Assembly (NCBI RefSeq): GCF_022201045.2
Contig: NC_068558.1
Coordinates: 45,039,001-45,103,000 of the forward strand
DNA from: Citrus sinensis
Lineage: Eukaryota > Streptophyta > Magnoliopsida > Sapindales > Rutaceae
Direction of reading: 5' to 3'
DNA length: 64,000 nt
Shown: positions 11,884-25,307 of the stretch, piece by piece
How the letters are laid out: each line of letters opens with the position of its first letter
Numbering within the stretch: position 1 is the first letter of the stretch
Position numbers and translations under genes: made by a program
The notes under the pieces: model-generated
What the model was told of the DNA's origin: nothing
What the model saw: only the letters and a program-made list of their open reading frames with translations
Database searches by the model: none

Positions 11884-14800
11884 ATGGCGGCTCTCTCCGC
11901 CTATTCGTCTCCTTGGCCGGAGCCTACTCCAGATCCGAATCCAAACCCTAACCCTAATTCTAACACTAGTTGCGGTGTGTCGTCAGAGGACCAAACGGAC
12001 CAACTCCAATCCCTCGAGTCATTCTCTTCAATGCCTCAGGACGAGCCCGACTCATTCTCCCCTTCTATTCCGGAGTCGAACCCGAATTACCAGATGCCGC
12101 TCCCTTCACCCGCTGAATCCACGTCGTCCAGCCCACCACCAACCCTCCTCCACATCTCCTTCAACCAAGACCACGGCTGTTTCGCTGCCGGCACCGACCA
12201 CGGCTTCCGGATCTACAACTGCGATCCATTTCGCGAGATATTCCGCCGAGATTTCGAACGCGGGGGAGGGATCGGAGTCGTTGAGATGCTTTTCAGATGC
12301 AACATACTCGCCCTCGTTGGCGGCGGGCCCGACCCGCAGTACCCGCTCAACAAAGTGATGATCTGGGACGACCACCAGAGCCGATGCATCGGCGAGCTCT
12401 CCTTTAGGTCAGAGGTGCGATCCGTCAAGCTTCGGCGCGACCGAATCATCGTCGTTTTGGAGCAGAAGATATTCGTATACAATTTCGCGGACTTGAAGCT
12501 GTTGCATCAGATTGAAACGATTGCAAATCCTAAGGGACTATGCGCGGTGTCGCAGGGGGTAGGATCGCTGGTGCTGGTGTGCCCCGGGTTGCAAAAGGGC
12601 CAGGTTAGGGTCGAGCATTACGCGTCGAAAAGGACTAAGTTTATTATGGCTCATGATTCAAGGATTGCGTGTTTTGCGTTGACTCAAGATGGTCAATTGC
12701 TTGCTACGTCCAGTACCAAAGGAACTCTTGTTCGTATTTTTAACACGCTTGATGGTACCTTGCTGCAAGAGGTATGCGTTTCGTCTTGTGACATAATTTT
12801 TGTTATCTTTGGGTTATTGCTGACTGTTTTGAAGTTTTGTTATGTGCGCTAATAAGAATTAGTGCTCTCAAGTCTACTGGTTCTTGGTGTTTTGCTTTCT
12901 TTTAGTGTTTGGTTTTTCATTCTCTGAAATGAGTTATCGATGCTTTTGTGGTAAGCTCGAAGCCCTGCCAAGCAGAATGAACCATTGTAGAAAAAGTGAG
13001 GCCTTCATTGTTATGCATTTGCGGCATGAAAATCTTGAGATGGTGATCGGCCTTACTTTATATCTGTTGAGCTGCTCTAGATACTGGCTTTTTGAATATT
13101 CTTTTTTGTTTTTAATTTCAGCATGTCCTAACAATAATGAAATGCACAGTAGCATAGTTAAAGATCTGGAAACTGCGAAATGTCGTTGCTTAAACACGAT
13201 TTCAACCTTTTATTTTGTTTCTATCATGCTTTTTATTGCTTGCTGATTCCAATGCTGTATGCTATTGCAGATTTGTTCTTTTCAGGCCTGTTCTTGGCTT
13301 GTTGTGTCTTTGCTCTTTGCCTGTAACTGATTTTAAGTTGAACCATTAATCGTTGCCTTCCTATTTGTGCCCGCAAAATATAAAGTATCACATCTTCTTT
13401 GGTTTCATCATGTCCCTTTGGACACTGAGACTTTTCATTATGAATTCGTTCAATGTATATCTTTATGTTTTCTTATGGTACAAAATTTTCAGAAAGGTTG
13501 GTACTAAACAAATACCAAATATAGGTGAGAAGGGGTGCTGATAGAGCAGAGATCTACAGTCTGGCCTTCTCTTCAAATGCCCAGTGGCTAGCAGTCTCCA
13601 GTGATAAGGGCACTGTCCATGTTTTCAACCTTAAGGTTAACTCTGGGTCCGCCAGAAGTGAGCCACGAAGCACATCAGACCCTACATTGCCTACATCATC
13701 TCTGTCTTTCATTAAAGGTGAAGAGTCCATTTTTATTTTTTTAAAAAAAATGTTGGAAATCACTCGCTTTCATAGTCAGTGTTAAACACTGAGGCTATGT
13801 GAGAAATTTGGCGGTACTTGAACCATTTTTGTACTGTTCCCCCAGCATATGAATTGAGTAGATAGATTATATGTGTTATGAAGAATATTTTCTGATATCC
13901 TATGGATGGATCATCCATCACCGAACCCTTAATGTCAAGCATGGCACTGTTTTCATTTTTCCAGAGGTCACAAAATAGATTTTTTTCATTGATGTCATAG
14001 AAAACAAAACCATGCTGAGAGAATAGGTAATATAATTTAGTTTCTTCTCAATTCCTCTTGGTTTTTACAATTTTCCCTGTTGCCTTTTTGTTTTTTTCAT
14101 GGCTTTGCTTTGGAAGATGTTATTGCGTATTTGATGAATATCGTTCCTGTAAGTTATTTTTATACAACTAGGAGAATTATATAAATTCGCATTTAAATGC
14201 CCACTGTTTGAGTACTTTGATGAATATTGTACATGCAAGGTATCTAATAAAACTCTATTTTCAATGCTGCCTGGATCTAATTTCCTTTTCCATTATAGGA
14301 GTGTTGCCCAAGTATTTCAGCTCAGAGTGGTCTGTGGCTCAGTTCCGCTTGGTTGAGGGTTCTCCGTACATTGTAGCTTTTGGTCATCAAAAGAACACAG
14401 TGGTCATTCTTGGCATGGATGGAAGGTAATAAAACAAAGTGTTGTGAGGTAGAAAGTTTATAATTTTCAGTGAGGACATTGATTGAGCAAATGAGCTACA
14501 CTTAAGAATTGAAATACCAATTTTTTACATGATCCGCAAACACATCTTAAACATGGGGATTGAAGGTAGCTGAATGTGCATTTAATCTTAGTCTCCTTAT
14601 GACTTGTATTTTATGATTTAAGCTACAAGTCTTGAACTACTAATCTTAAAAATGGTTCTTATGATATTACGATTGAAATACTCTCAACAAACATAAAAAT
14701 AAGCTCATTGTATAACTTGTTTACCATTGTTTTTATATTGGAAAATGGTTTGATCTTAAGAGTGTGCGTCAATATATATATATTTTTTCCTCCCCTTCCC

Positions 14801-14973
14801 TTTCCTTTGACCTGTTTTGTGCTGCAATTAAGTAGTTGTACTTGCAATTAAATTGTTAATACACAATTGGATATGAATGCAGCTTTTATCGATGTCAGTT
14901 TGACCCTGTGAATGGTGGAGAGATGACTCAGCTTGAATACAACAACTTCTTGAAGCCAGAAGCAGCCTTCTGA
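11884..14973 (+). CDS. ATG18A: Autophagy-related protein 18a (PROPPIN WD-repeat protein)
   Basis: PROPPINs bind PI3P/PI(3,5)P2 and act in autophagosome formation on membranes. Four exons, 11884-12771, 13525-13717, 14299-14425 and 14883-14973, splice in frame to 432 residues (Arabidopsis ATG18a is about 425). An N-terminal Pro/Ser/Asn-rich tail includes an (NP) repeat. The beta-propeller starts at [17 protein letters not shown] and includes [29 protein letters not shown], the phosphoinositide-binding VRRG (residues 297-300, the family's F/LRRG), then [16 protein letters not shown] and a terminal segment ending KPEAAF. The VRRG motif starts exactly at exon 2. Intron 1 is 753 bases. An in-frame stretch with no ATG precedes the chosen start, so the ATG at 11884 (MAALSAYSS) is preferred. 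Confidence 0.95.
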
Positions 14974-16340
14974 AGTTTATACATTTTGAATTATGGCAGC
15001 ATATATACTACTCTTCTACTCTTTCTCCTTTTCTCCATTGCATGTAATCTAGGGTTGTCACATAATGTTACATGTTGTATATATATGTGCATAATTTGCC
15101 AACTGACATATATAACTTGAGAAAGGGAGAGGGGGGTGGGGGGATGTAATTAAGGTGTCCATCTGTACATTTAATTCCATCTCATCTCATTTCGAGAAAT
15201 GAGTTTAAAATCTGAGAGGAGTATTGAATAGCAAAATTGGTTTCGCATGTCATGGGAAATTCTTTCCCTTCTCATGAACTGGATGTTTCTTAGTTTCCTG
15301 GGCGATTTAATGTGTCGTAGATGTTGTACATGCCAAATTTTTGGACTTTTGGGATTGGTGAAAATTGCCAACTTAGGGAGTCGCAAAGCTGCAATTTTTT
15401 TATTAGGGTTTTCCCTGTAATTGTGAGAAACCTCATCGTTATATGGAATCCCAATGCCATGTCTTCCCCCCTCCCTCCCTTTTTTTTATAATTCCCTCTT
15501 GTTTCTCCTATACACTTTGGCAATTGGCATTTGCTCGCTGAAGTACTGCTTCTATGACACTTCCAAATGTAGTATCAGTAGTTGCCCGATTTATGTAGTT
15601 TTCATTTCTCCGTTATATGATGGTTACCATGAGCGCTGATGCTTTCACGGAGTCAAACCCCGACTAACTCTTGAAATGACGCAGTTTTGATTTTGAAAAT
15701 AAAACCACAAATGCCACATAATGATTGATAATTTGAAAAATGAAAAAACAAGAATAAAAATCCATTTTCCTTAACCACGATTCTATATCAACAGAAGCCA
15801 AATGATCAAAATCCATCTTCGAACTCACGATCAAAACCAGTTGCATCGTCGCATAGCCAAGCCTTAGCGACGTTGCAACTTGTGCTTTCTGTTCGTTGAT
15901 GAGTCCCTGTGTCTGCCAGGCCACAGAATCTTGGGTGATAGCAGTCGGTGGCGATGGGTGCAACAGCGGGTCACAATCTGTTTTGGTTGATGTTGGGGTG
16001 CCACTTCGTGAGTTGTGATGGCTGTGGTTTTTCTGGTTGATTTTGGACACCGGTGGCTGTAGTGTTGTCCCTTTTTTTTTTTTTTAATTTGATATTACTC
16101 CAGTTAAACGGTGCGTTTTGAGAGGAAGTTAGGATTTGACCCGATTTAAATATCAATTTCTTAGTCAACAATTTGCCACGTTTGAACTACGATGTCAAGG
16201 GCTCGGTTCGTATGCTGAATTGGATTGAATTAGATTAGATCAGATTGGATAAAATAAAATTAGATTGGATACTATATTATTATATATAATACTATGTTAT
16301 GTTTGGTGAAACATTGGATTTGATTATAAATAATCATAAA
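14974..16340. other. ATG18a 3' region and AT-rich intergenic DNA
   Basis: The first ~200 bases should be 3' UTR. A G-rich run at 15124-15144 (GGGAGAGGGGGGTGGGGGGA) could form a G-quadruplex. A 128-codon minus-strand frame (15664-16050) shows no recognisable domain. From about 16200 the sequence turns into ATTGGATTGAATTAGATTAG-like DNA, often seen at the ends of non-autonomous transposons. Confidence 0.45.
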
Positions 16341-16346
16341 CACAGA

Positions 16347-16605
16347 GTTCTATTATTGGATAGCAAGTGGTGAAGTAAATTCACTATAAGTAAGAATAAA
16401 TTTCTAGAATTGTTCAAGAAACAATTTCCAGAATTGCTATTTTTTTTTTAAATAGAAGAAATTCACTAAAAAATAAAATGACAAGATAAACTTTAATTAA
16501 AAGCACAAAGATGAAGTCCTATTATTAGATAGCAAGCAGTAAAGTAAATTCACTATAAGGAATAATAAATTTCCAGAATTAATCAAGAAACAATTTCCAC
16601 AATTT
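16347..16605 (+). repeat. Pair of direct repeats, about 90 bp each
   Basis: The segment at 16347-16437 (containing AAGTAAATTCACTATAAG and CAAGAAACAATTTCCA) recurs at 16517-16605 with a few substitutions and small gaps. The spacer is AT-rich. The pair lies within a likely non-autonomous element running from about 16200 to 17100, whose ends could not be fixed. Confidence 0.6.
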
Positions 16606-18600
16606 CCATAAAACATTACCCCTAAAAAATTGATTTATACACATGAAAATCAATAGAAACTAAGAAACACTCAATTACTAAGAACATATCTATTAGATAT
16701 AAAAGAAAATGACAAAAAAATAAAGAGATAGAAAAGATATTTAACAAAAATTAAATTTTTGCGTCAAGATTCGAGAAGTCTTACTGCATAAACAGAGGAA
16801 ATTATGGCGATGAGCAAGAGAGATTTCGGGAAGAGTTAGCACGATGGAGGGAGTAAAGGAAGCTAGGGATTTTTCTCTCTTTAATCCCATGAACAATTGA
16901 GGATAAAATTTTAACTTAGAAAATATAATCCTAAGAGTTCCCTTAAGATGGAATTTTGCCACTGTTGGAGATTAAATGGCAGGCTCATTATTGTTATCTT
17001 ACCTCTATTTCTTTTACACTAAACGTGATATAAAAATTATTTTACACTAAAATTGTCTAATTCCATTATATATAATTAAAACCAAACAAACACTGAGGGT
17101 CGTCATAAGGGTGAGCCATCGTGCGTATCGATGGGTCACGTGTTAAGATTTTATTAATTGTACTATCGCGTACAATAATATAATGTATGTGTAATAAAAC
17201 GCGCTTACTCAGATTTTGTGAACTCAAAACTTCCATCTGAATGCGGTACATGGGAATCAACTAATCAAAGAATAATGAACCGTCACATGGCGTGACATCT
17301 CCTATTCTTGATCACAACAAGTTCCCGTGGAAGAATCTGTCGTTTGTAATTTTTATATTTGCAACTTGGTCATCGGAGATTAAGACTCTCGTTAAATTTA
17401 TAGTGATCGTTTACATTGGTGTTGAATGATTTAAGAAGAACAAATCTCAAGACGAAAACGTTTTCAATTAGCTTAGATTAGAAACATATAGATGTACCGG
17501 GAATTGTGATTTGACCGGATCATATCTGAAATGTAATTTTGAATGCATGGGCAAGTAAGTATTGTTTTTGGCTCCACCACCCACGTGGTTGGAACTTGGA
17601 ACAGGCAACAAGGGTCCATGCATTTCTCTGCCCACCATGTGGGGCTGATGTCATCGTTTGATCTGTTTAACCCCGACCTAGGACCTACAAGGGCCACGCC
17701 ACCACTTTAATAACACCGAAACCCTTTTAGGGCTTTAGCCTTGTATATGATGTAATAATGATTATTATTTCAAATTAAACCTTCTCCTTTTTCTTTTTCT
17801 TTTTGACATTAAAAGAACTCTGACTCGGGAATATATCGCTTATCATGATGATGAGGATAGTTTTCATTTGCACATGCACCATATATGCATCCTCTATGGC
17901 CTAAGCCTCGAGGAGCGATGCGGGATGATATCGAGAGTACTCTTCGTCAAGTTGTACCTGCCAGATGCATTCAAATTAAATATATTAATCAATACATAGA
18001 GAGCTGCAGTCATCACTGTTACTGCCACTGGGATGCGATTCTGTAAAATGAGTAGTTCTATGAAATTGAACCTCATGGGGGCGAAGACCAAGTCAATATA
18101 TGCCTAACTTATGTCACCAAGTCATCAAGATTCTTAATAAACCTGCAGGTTTGCTTTTCCCATGAATAAGAAAACCTGCATATACACACAAATGCAAAGC
18201 TACAATATTTATAAGTTGTCTATTTCACTACAGTACTTTGTCCCACACACACACATACATAAGTTTGAATTAAATATTAATAGTGTGTAATAATTTAAAA
18301 TTTTTAAATAAATAATTTGATAAAAAGAGTAAATACATTATATATTTTTCTTCATAAATGTATGATTATATGAAATCAACTACTACAGATATTTACTTAT
18401 TTATATATTACCATTTTACTATTAAAAGAATTAACTGCTAAAGGTATTTCTCCAGCAGTTGATCTTTAAGTATTTAACTTAGCTTTTCAGACTACAGCTA
18501 TTAATATTTACAGATACTTTAGTGCTATTATTACTGCTCAACCTCAATGCAAACAAGAGGCTTAGTTAAATATAGGACACAGTAACAACAATAACTCTAG
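16606..18600. other. AT-rich intergenic region upstream of the first GST
   Basis: No gene is supported. Short minus-strand frames (16741-16962, 17473-17697, 17894-18091) carry no recognisable motif. The right end leads into the first GST promoter. Confidence 0.5.
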
Positions 18601-18611
18601 TGGGACAGCTC

Positions 18612-18618
18612 TATAAAA
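18612..18618 (+). promoter_or_regulatory. TATA box of the first GST gene
   Basis: TATAAAA lies 74 bases before the start codon, which leaves room for a typical short plant 5' UTR. Confidence 0.6.
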
Positions 18619-18691
18619 AGACCTCGGTCTCTTTCAACAATACTCAATATTCTTAAAACGTATAATAAGTTGCCTCTCTTTCTCACTAATA

Positions 18692-19625
18692 ATGACGACG
18701 CTGATCAAGCTGTATGGAGCTCCCGTGTCCACATGCACCGCGCGTGTGATGACTTGTCTCCATGAGAAAGCCGTCGATTTCGCGCTCGTCCCGGTTGATC
18801 TTTTCTCCTGCGAGCACAAGCAACCTCCTTTTCTTGCCAAGAATGTAACAGTCACCCTACCATATCCAATATTATTTAATAATGCATCTTTTAACTTCTA
18901 CCTCCTATTTCTATTTACATGTACATTTTTCTTTTTCAGCATATTAGTATAGTATATAGCATGCAATTTGATATAGATTCATTTGTAATTGCAGCCCTTC
19001 GGTCAGATTCCAGTTTTAGAAGATGGCGATCTCACTTTATTTGGTAACCCTTTCAATTTCATGCATTGCTATTGCCCTGCGTCTATTTTTCTCAATGATT
19101 CTTTCTTTTTCTTTTTTTTTTGTGTGGAAATGATAACCATATCTGTTGTATATATTAATATTACCAGAATCTAGAGCAATGACAGCATACGTGGCTGAAA
19201 AATTCAAAGAAGCAGGCACGGATCTGATTAGGCACCACGACCTGAAAGAAGCTGCATTGGTGAAGGTATGGATTGAAGTAGAATCACAGCAATTCCACCC
19301 AGCAATCGCTCCAATTGTTTATGAATACTTCGTGGCACCTATTCAAGGCAAATCACCTGACCAAGGTGTCATTGATGCCAACTTAGAAAAGCTAAGCAAA
19401 GTGCTTGATGTGTATGAAGCCAAGCTTAGTAGCGCAAAGTATCTGGCTGGTGATTTTTACAGCTTGGCTGATTTGCACCATCTACCTTACACTTATTATT
19501 TTATGAAGACTCCCTGTGCTTCAATCATCAGTGAACGCGCACATGTTAAGGCATGGTGGGAGGATATTTCTTCTAGGCCTGCTTTCAATAAAGTGTCCGA
19601 GGGTATGAATTTTGGTGAAAAATAA
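18692..19625 (+). CDS. Phi-class glutathione S-transferase (copy 1)
   Basis: Cytosolic glutathione transferase, conjugating glutathione to electrophiles or acting as a flavonoid/peroxide-handling protein as in other phi members. Exons 18692-18844, 18995-19043 and 19168-19625 join to 219 residues, the usual phi length and three-exon plan with a 49-base middle exon. The thioredoxin-fold N-domain has the catalytic Ser13 in VSTCTARV, cis-Pro in FGQIPVLEDGD, and the glutathione-contact ESRAM. The helical C-domain has FYSLADLHHLPY. The C-terminal sequence ends SEGMNFGEK. It is more diverged than copies 2 and 3 (which share [10 protein letters not shown] and [16 protein letters not shown]). The substrate cannot be told from sequence. 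Confidence 0.93.
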
Positions 19626-19639
19626 AAAAGGAAAAAGAA

Positions 19640-22600
19640 AAATGGGGTACCGTAGTAGTGTAATATCCACAAATTGGTTGCGTGATGATTTTACATTGAT
19701 GTAATGGAATATTTAAATTAGAAAAATTGCGGTGCCTTGTTCACTTTCTCTCCCTATATATTAATTCATTCATGATTTAATTTGTTGCAAAAATAATAAA
19801 TAATCAACAAATAAAAGAATTGAGATCAACAAAATGCTGCTCTGAAATTGTAGATTGCAAGCTTAGGTTTACTTTAACACAACGGCAAAGTAGCAATGTA
19901 CAAGCAAGCTCTGAGTTATAGACTTTAGACGGCAATTGTACCAAAATACCAAAAATTTAGAACCTCGTAAATAAAACATAGACGCTCAATATGTCCAAAA
20001 GTTTCCCAAAAGACCACCTCGAATAGAGAAGCTTGCGAGATGCACCCACCACCGTGTGTTGGTGCCTTTGGTTTGGGTCATAAGAAAACTAAAATGCCAC
20101 ACACATGGGCTGCTGGAACACGTGCTTATAAGTTAAAAACACGGCGGCTGAGTGGAACCAGTGAGCGGATCACATCCGGATAGATGGTTGATGACCAAAT
20201 ACCGTAAGAAATAATTGGATGAGCTTGAGCCTAACTTTGATATTGTGCAAGAAAAAAAGTAATAGAAGTTTTGTGACCCGCTTCTATGAAAGAGTATGTT
20301 TTTGACAAATAACTCCTCATAAAATTCATTTCTATTTGATATTATCTAAGTGATTGTAGATAAATTAATTCATTTTTTGTTTTAAATAAAAACTCAATTA
20401 AACGCTGAAATAAATCATTCTTTTAAGAACACTTTTACACCTATTGCATTTTATAAATATTTATAGTTATATTTTAAATTTAATTTTTTTGAGATACTTT
20501 AAGAATTTAGAGTCATGAAGATAAACTATAAAATGAAAAGAAAATAATCTAAAATTTAAGAATTTTATGTATTTTATAGATAAAAACTTGAAAGAAATAT
20601 TCTTTTTAGGGTGAATTTTTAATATTTTATGACAAAATGGTTATTTTTAATATATAAATTTAGTATTCTTTAAATTAAATTAAGGATATTTATAAAAAAA
20701 AATCGAAAGGGGGTTTAAAAAGCTCCAAAGTCCAGGTCCTTATGCAACAAATAAGATTGTCCTTTTTTCTCTTCAAAAGTCTTTAATTTAGTATTATATT
20801 ATTTTTATCTCATTATTTTTGAAGAAAGAGAAGTGTAATAATTGTTATAGAGAAAAAAATTTGATTAAATTAATATAAACTTATTTTTATTTAAAGACTT
20901 TTTTGGGAGATGATGTATTTTTTTCACTCTTCAATTTGCACATAAATAAGCAAACAAATATTTAAATAGTTAAATTGAAATAGTCTTTTGGTGATGTTCT
21001 AAGGGCTTGTGTACAAGCCAAAAATAGGAGATGAAGTTGTGGTACGGGAACAAGAAAGTCGAGCTAGCAAAGGTTTTGGATGTGTAGGAGCAAGGCTTAA
21101 TGATTGTGAGGGTATGTTTGACATTTCATTGGATTACTAAATAATTACTTCGTAATTAGATTTTGAAATAATCAATTTTTTAAATAATTTCTTAACATGT
21201 TTGATAAATTTAGATTTTGAAACAATCATTATAATCAATTCCTACTTGGGTCTTGCTAAGTTATGTAATTTACATTAAGCCATATTTTTTTAATGGCTCA
21301 ATTATTGTCAGTAGATTTTTGTGTCTATATACAATGACTAAAATATCTTCATTTTTTATAAAGGAAAGTGATTTCAGTGAAAATTTCAAATTATTTATTT
21401 AAACTACTAAAAGTACAGCCTTTAGTTATAAATATAACATATTTTAATTAGATAAGTAAATTGTTTAAAAAATAAAAATATTTTTTTATTAAAATAAATA
21501 CGATATTAATATAAAAAAATTGCATTTCAACATTTGTTCCATCACCGGCATCATAGATGTCATTGTCGCCGGTGATAAGAAATATCAACTTTCATCCACA
21601 AATAAGATTCCCTCAGAACGGAAATTATGTGATCCCCTCAATGGTGGCACATATATCGACATTGGAGGTTTTGAGGAAGAGCACGGGCCTCCAAGTGTTA
21701 GAGGAAACAATTATGCAATCGTTCAATGATGCCGGTAAATAGGGGGTAATCATCTGATTCCCAGTCATTGGTTACCGATGTGGCCAAAGGAAGTGGCGGT
21801 TCACCTCCATTTGCCTTCATTTGATGGCAGCTTTGTGGCGGTTGCCATTATTTTGGTAGTGCATGTACTACCACTATATCTCATCTATCGACGACAACAC
21901 CATCATTGTGTAGATCATGCAACTTTGAGTTTAATAGCATTGGAGGTATTTTACTCATCATTGTGTAGATCATGCAGTTTTGAGTCTAATAGTATTGGAA
22001 GTGTTTTATCATAAGTAATTTCATTGATCACCAACAATGACGCTAAAGATATTATTGTTATCGGTGATGGTTTCTGTTGCTTTAGTAATTTTTAAAAATT
22101 TAAAATTTTAGATTTAATAAATTATCTTATTTTATAGTAGGGGTATTTTAGGAAATGTGTTGTTAAAATAAAGATCAATTTGGTATTGTGCTATTCCCAA
22201 TAACTTTAGGGTCAGATTGGGAGGCCATGATGAATTAAATAAGTTGCTTCTGCTGTGCAGATGAGACAAACTGCTGATTTAAAAAGCAACGTAATGTTTG
22301 GTGAACTGTATTGTTGTGATTGTTTTGAGTTTAAAAAATAGAGTACATGCATTTGGTAAATTTTATTAAGAAATTATTGTTTTATTATATAATGAATAAA
22401 ATATACATAAGTTTAAATTGTCTTTTTATTTTTTTAGTATGTTTAATAAATTGTTAAATTTGTTTTTTCTTTTTTAAAACACGTAAATTATATAAAGTAA
22501 AAAAACTCAATTAAATAAAATCCAATGGATTTCATAATATGTTATAAAAAATACGATAAAAATCCATACTAATACATAATCAAATAAAATAAAAAGTAAT

Positions 22601-23740
22601 ATATATTACATTTAAGTTAAACTTATTGCAATAATATTCTTCAAAATTACAATTTCCTGTGATCTAAGGTTATTAATATTATGATACGCTTTTTGAGTGT
22701 CGTTATCTATTTCTACTCCTTCATCAAAGATTGAAGATCTCGTGCATGCCGCTTTATATAATTGTGTAATGTCATAGTTGTAATGACATAATTCTTGTTA
22801 ATGTAATTTGATTGTGGTGGTGTTATGATTTTTAACAGTTTATATATTAGCGATTATAGGAAAATAAGACATAATTATTTTTTGAAAAATATTGAGGTTA
22901 TGAAATAAGCAACTTTAAAAAAATTATAAAATATTATTTTTGTAAAAAAATTATAAAATAAACCGCTTATTGAGTTTCAACCTCAATCTCGAATAGAACC
23001 TTCATATTTAATACAAGAATAAACTATTTAAGAATTGAATTTTTGAAATCATCCATTTTAAAAATATTTTTTAAAATGTTACATTATTATTTGATAGTAT
23101 AAAGCAATCTCAAACAAATTCTAAATAATTGGGTGGTGATGAGTTCACCTTGCTAACTTGTACTATATCATGAGAAAGTCGGTGAAGCGCCTTGTCGACG
23201 ACCAACCACGTGTTAGTGCCGGCTGTAGTGTTATAATGGCTCGACCTGCTGGGGCTAAGGTCTTCCAAATTGTCGCTAGATACTAAGCCTCGAATCTTGA
23301 TAAGTAGTCATTCTTGCTTATAATAATTACCTGTTTATGCATGCATGTTAATTTTATGTCTTAAGTTTAATTAAAATGAAACACTTTATCAGACAAATTC
23401 AATGAAATAGTATATTGAAAGCGTTACATTATTAATTGATGATGTTAGTTTTAATTAATAAATAATTAGATAATTAAACTTAAAAAGAATACTAAGTTGA
23501 TTGAAAGTGGATTTTGTATAGTTAATTAATTTTCCAACTTCCAAATTGTACATACAATAGTTAATCTCCATGAAAATGAAATTTAACCTCAAATTGCGAA
23601 GATTGAGGTGGACCAATCCATAAATAATGCATTGGGGAGTGGCATTCATATAGAGAAGAAACTTTCAACCAAGTCTCCCCGTGAAGCGTGGTCGAATTTT
23701 GTTACAAGCATAAGTCTTGACAGGGTAGCTTTAATTTTAG
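19640..23740. other. AT-rich intergenic region between GST copies 1 and 2
   Basis: No gene is supported over about 4 kb. Several stretches (21110-21240, 22200-22350, 22960-23120) have the look of old non-autonomous transposon ends, but no matching inverted ends or target duplications were found. Open frames at 21520-22014 have no recognisable family and overlap a short direct repeat. A conserved promoter-like block (GTGGACCAATC, near 23610) is shared with the GST copy 3 region. Confidence 0.5.
21901..22011 (+). repeat. Direct tandem repeat, two copies of 55 bp
   Basis: CATCATTGTGTAGATCATGC begins both copies, at 21901 and 21956. They differ by a handful of substitutions. No function is apparent. 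Confidence 0.7.
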
Positions 23741-23751
23741 CAAGCATTGTA

Positions 23752-23759
23752 TATAAATA
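23752..23759 (+). promoter_or_regulatory. Possible TATA box of the second GST gene
   Basis: TATAAATA lies 226 bases before the start codon. That is rather far; an alternating TA tract nearer the gene (about 23900) could serve instead. Confidence 0.3.
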
Positions 23760-23977
23760 GCATAATAATCTACCGACACTTTCGCCACCATGTAGTTAAA
23801 AACAAAGGTATAATTAGAGCATTAATTCTATATACGTGAAAAAAAGTATTCAGGGTTATAAATTCTTACATGTCTAGGTGATTCTGTATAAGTAGCATAC
23901 GTATATATATATATCAATCTATCTTCGTGATGTTTTCTAGATTTCGATCACAACAATCCAAAGAAAAGGACCAAAAA

Positions 23978-24867
23978 ATGGGAGTCATCAAGGTCCATGG
24001 TGCTGCTATGTCAACAGCTGCTCAACGGGTTTTCACTTGCCTTTACGAGAAAGAGCTCAATTTTGAGTTTGTTCCTGTAGACATGGCATCCGGTGAACAC
24101 AAAAAGGAGGCATACCTCTCCCTCAATGTAAGTAATATATGAGTAATTAGATATATAGAATTCAATTAGTTAGCATTTATATATACCTAATGAAAAATTA
24201 ATTAATTTGTTGATGCAGCCATTTGGTCAAGTTCCAACTCTTGAACATGGAGGCCAGAAGATCTTTGGTAAAGAAAATCATACCTTACAATTAATAATAC
24301 TTCAAATTGTTAACTTGTTTAACTACTGATATGTTTACGTAACTACACATTTAATAATTGATGTGTGTGTGTGTGTGTGTGCGCTCAGAATCAAGGGCAA
24401 TCACCCAATATATTGCTATGGAGTATCCGGAAAAGGGCACTAGGTTAGCAAGTGCAGACAAGCCCAACTCCTCGTTTCTAATATGGAAAGAGGTGGAGGC
24501 ACACCAATTTGACCCTGTAGCATCAAAGCTGACTTGGGAGATTGTGTTAAAGCCAATGTTTGGGATGACCATCGATCCAACTATGGTAGAGGAATATAAA
24601 GCTAAGCTTGCCAAAGTTTTAGATGTTTATGAAGCTCGTTTGACCAAGTCCAAATACTTGGCATCTGACTCCTTCACCTTGGTCGATATGCATCATCTTC
24701 CAACTATTAATTTATTGATGAGGACACAAGTCAAGCAGCTGTTTAATGCACGCCCTCGAGTTAGTGCTTGGGTAGCAGATATTACTGCTAGACCAGCTTG
24801 GACTAAGGTCCTTGCCATGCAAAAAGTAAATTTTTATCCTTTTATTATTCTGAGTCAAATAGTATGA
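23978..24867 (+). CDS. Phi-class glutathione S-transferase (copy 2), 3' end altered
   Basis: Glutathione transferase of the phi class, closest in this window to copy 3. Exons are 23978-24127, 24219-24267 and 24389 onward, with the same 150- and 49-base exons as copy 3. Features: catalytic Ser12 in [29 protein letters not shown], and the C-domain TLVDMHHLP. The ATG at 23978 (MGVIKVHG) matches its paralogues; an upstream in-frame ATG at 23927 is less likely. Where copy 3 stops after KVLALLKH, this gene reads KVLAMQK and then GTAAAT at 24826, a good splice donor. Reading through gives 14 extra codons to TGA at 24867. Splicing to CAG|AGTGAG (24993) would add an 18-residue end, and splicing to 25308 would join the repeat-rich exons. 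A poly(A)-signal-like AATAAA lies near 25063. Confidence 0.88.
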
Positions 24868-25307
24868 TTATGTTTCTTTTTAAAAAAAAAATGAAATTCC
24901 TGAATATGGGGACATGGGGTGGGATTTAGGGTACGAGAAAAATCAATTAGTCAATTTACTACTTACAAATCATTCTGTTTCTATCATTTGCAGAGTGAGA
25001 TAGGGAGATACCTTGAGAAGTTTTTTCTTCTACAATTAGTTGGCTTGTAAATTTAAAATGGAATAAAAAGAAAATGACAATAAGTACTTATATATATAGA
25101 ATAGATATAAAAAAAAAGCTTATTTGTGTTTGTGTTACATAAATAACGTAGAGTCACACCAAGGCTAGCTTTTATTAAACTTTTATTTGTACAAAAGATA
25201 GGGAAAGTGTATGTTATTTTATATGTTATGATTTCAAAAGTGCGTATTATCATTATTGCATATTTTTGTTTCTGTAAAATTATTTTATTCATTTTTTTTT
25301 TGTTAAG

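Noticed and set aside
16198-17098. Complete hAT-like MITE
   Set aside because: Terminal-like sequences exist, but no matching inverted ends or target duplication were found.
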